Assembly: GCA_946480915.1 (NCBI GenBank)
Contig: CAMLLO010000017.1
Coordinates: 1-64,000, forward strand
Direction of reading: 5' to 3'
From: an uncultured Sphingobacteriaceae bacterium
GTDB taxonomy: Bacteria > Bacteroidota > Bacteroidia > Sphingobacteriales > Sphingobacteriaceae
Length of the DNA stretch: 64,000 nucleotides
Below the pieces are notes generated by a model, which was given only the letters and a program-made list of their open reading frames with translations, did not search any database and was not told where the DNA came from. Positions within the stretch are counted from its first letter, which is position 1; each line of letters opens with the position of its first letter. Positions 62,835 through 64,000 of the stretch are shown one piece after another. The position numbers and the translations under genes were made by a program.

Positions 62835-64000
62835 ATGATAAAAAGCAGTCTAGTTTTACTTTTCCAGTTGATGTCAATCTATGCCTCAGCTCAAAACTTC
62901 AATTTTCGCTTTAATCGTTTAAATGTAACTGAAGGACTTTCCAGCAGTAATATAAAATCGATCATCCAAGACAAAAAGGGCTTTATATGGATCGGCACTG
63001 CCAATGGTCTAAATAGGTTTGATGGCTATATCTCAAAGACATACAAGCATAAACCAAGTAATCCAACGAGTTTGCCAGATAATGACATTGTGGAAATATT
63101 TGAAGACTCGGATGCAAATCTTTGGATAGGAACATTTGGAGGCTTGTGCATGTACGATAAAGACAAAAATAATTTTGTCAGACATGAAGAAGTCGAAAAA
63201 GTTAAAGCCACTAACTTTTTTGAAGATAAAAATAAGGCTCTTTATTGCAGTGTTGGGATACACATTTACAAGTACGATCGCAAGAACAAGATTTTTAAAC
63301 GATTCACAAGCATCGCCACTAAGCAAGAGGTACAAACAATGTTTATCGACTCGTCCGGAACTTTTTGGGCAGCTACTCCTAACCATATCTTCTTCGTTGA
63401 CAAGAAGGGTGTATTAACCGAGCAAAAACACCTGGCATTCTCAAACATAATTGATATCATTCAGGATCATTCTAACAAAATTTGGATTGCAGCTGAAGCA
63501 AAACTATTCATCTATGATCCCGCTACAAAGCGCTTAGATCATTATGAAAAGAACCACTTGTTTCCCAATCCGATTATTGTTTTAAAAGAGGACAGCAAAC
63601 ACAGGCTTTGGGCAGGCAGCGTTAATGATGGGGTATCAGTAATAAGTGAAAACCGAAAGGAAGTTTATAAGTACCGTAATGAAACAGGTAATGCGGAAAG
63701 TTTAAGTTTTAACACGATAACTTCCATAATAGAAGATCGAAACCGAAATATCTGGCTAGGTACATACGGGGGTGGAATAAATCTTGTTATCGAAAAAAAC
63801 TTTGAAACTTACAGAAGCAATGCTTTTTCACTTAACAGCTTAAGTAATGATAATATAGCTTCTTTGGGTGAAGACAATGACGGAAATATATGGATTGGTA
63901 CTGACGGTGGTGGCTTAAATAGATTTGATCCGTCGTCTAAAACGTTTCAACGCTTTCAGGCTAAACCAGGCACCGAAAATTCGATAAGCGCCAATGTCGT
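62835..64000 (+). CDS. second Reg_prop sensor / HTCS regulator, N-terminal part
   Basis: I translated this from the ATG at 62835; it is open to the window end (388 codons and counting). The signal peptide ends near residue 20 (SIYASAQ), then FNFRFNRLNVTEGLSSSNIK and repeated two_comp_prop blades: DKKGFIWIGTANGLNRFDGY, DSDANLWIGTFGGLCMYD, DRNRNIWLGTYGGGINLV, DNDGNIWIGTDGGGLNRFD. This is the periplasmic propeller of an HTCS or a related sensor kinase; the kinase and DNA-binding parts lie outside. Its closest possible targets here are the pectinesterase pair, or a locus beyond the window. The 247 bases upstream show no clear consensus promoter. Confidence 0.9.
   Translation, partial: MIKSSLVLLFQLMSIYASAQNFNFRFNRLNVTEGLSSSNIKSIIQDKKGFIWIGTANGLNRFDGYISKTYKHKPSNPTSLPDNDIVEIFEDSDANLWIGTFGGLCMYDKDKNNFVRHEEVEKVKATNFFEDKNKALYCSVGIHIYKYDRKNKIFKRFTSIATKQEVQTMFIDSSGTFWAATPNHIFFVDKKGVLTEQKHLAFSNIIDIIQDHSNKIWIAAEAKLFIYDPATKRLDHYEKNHLFPNPIIVLKEDSKHRLWAGSVNDGVSVISENRKEVYKYRNETGNAESLSFNTITSIIEDRNRNIWLGTYGGGINLVIEKNFETYRSNAFSLNSLSNDNIASLGEDNDGNIWIGTDGGGLNRFDPSSKTFQRFQAKPGTENSISANV

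Noticed and set aside
1..64000. CRISPR array, prophage genes or rRNA operon
   Set aside because: No regularly spaced repeats, phage structural genes or rRNA sequence were seen.

Overview
The window looks like a chromosomal segment of a Bacteroidota bacterium, most likely Sphingobacteriaceae (Pedobacter-like). Supporting signs are SusC/SusD pairs, hybrid two-component regulators with Reg_prop repeats, imelysin and HTTM genes, proteins with type IX secretion (T9SS) C-terminal sorting domains, AT-rich intergenic DNA, and promoters of the Bacteroidota type (TTG/TTTG, 19 nt, TAnnTTTG). The genus is an inference from protein families; no rRNA is present.

Layout. 1-4287 (minus): a probable iron-regulated operon, DUF4856 lipoprotein - imelysin-like lipoprotein - HTTM membrane protein - TonB-dependent receptor (cut by the window edge), with a clear promoter and a 9-5-9 inverted repeat upstream. 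4471-7785: a lipocalin-like lipoprotein, a GH39 glycosidase, a palindrome-rich REP-like spacer, and an ArsR/SRPBCC pair with two operators laid over its own promoter. 7861-9834: an ISL3-type insertion sequence (ISAon1-like, two ORFs, 8-bp duplication) nested in an older degenerate relative. 9932-20532: housekeeping genes (tRNA-His, rnhA, a VOC/trmN6/phosphoesterase/fbp operon, purL, acs, and an acetate symporter with its DUF485 partner). 20808-21288: two tandem small paralogues of unknown function.

21463-52359 is a complete-looking xyloglucan utilisation locus, all on the minus strand: HTCS regulator, PA14-containing GH31, SusC, SusD, a TIG-domain surface glycan-binding lipoprotein, a GH74 endo-xyloglucanase with a T9SS tail, a small Fn3-type protein, then a second unit of two GH2, one GH31 and two GH3 enzymes. 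In the model, GH74 cuts the polymer outside the cell, SGBP/SusD/SusC bind and import oligosaccharides, and the GH31, GH2 and GH3 enzymes remove xylose, galactose and glucose. A shared 16-bp element (25 of 30 bp when extended) lies upstream of both units and is the best candidate for a common promoter or HTCS site.

52437-56292: proline dehydrogenase, an S4 RNA-binding protein with aroB, and a polysaccharide deacetylase. 56527-61535: a second pair of a T9SS cargo (multidomain pectinesterase) and a small Fn3 lipoprotein, with the same four-base overlap and the same C-terminal cargo region as the GH74 pair. 62000-64000: a PhnA-like protein and the start of a second Reg_prop sensor/HTCS.

The most interesting points are the repeated cargo-plus-lipoprotein cassette, the loss of the lipobox cysteine in one copy, the shared cis element of the xyloglucan locus, and the nested insertion sequences.
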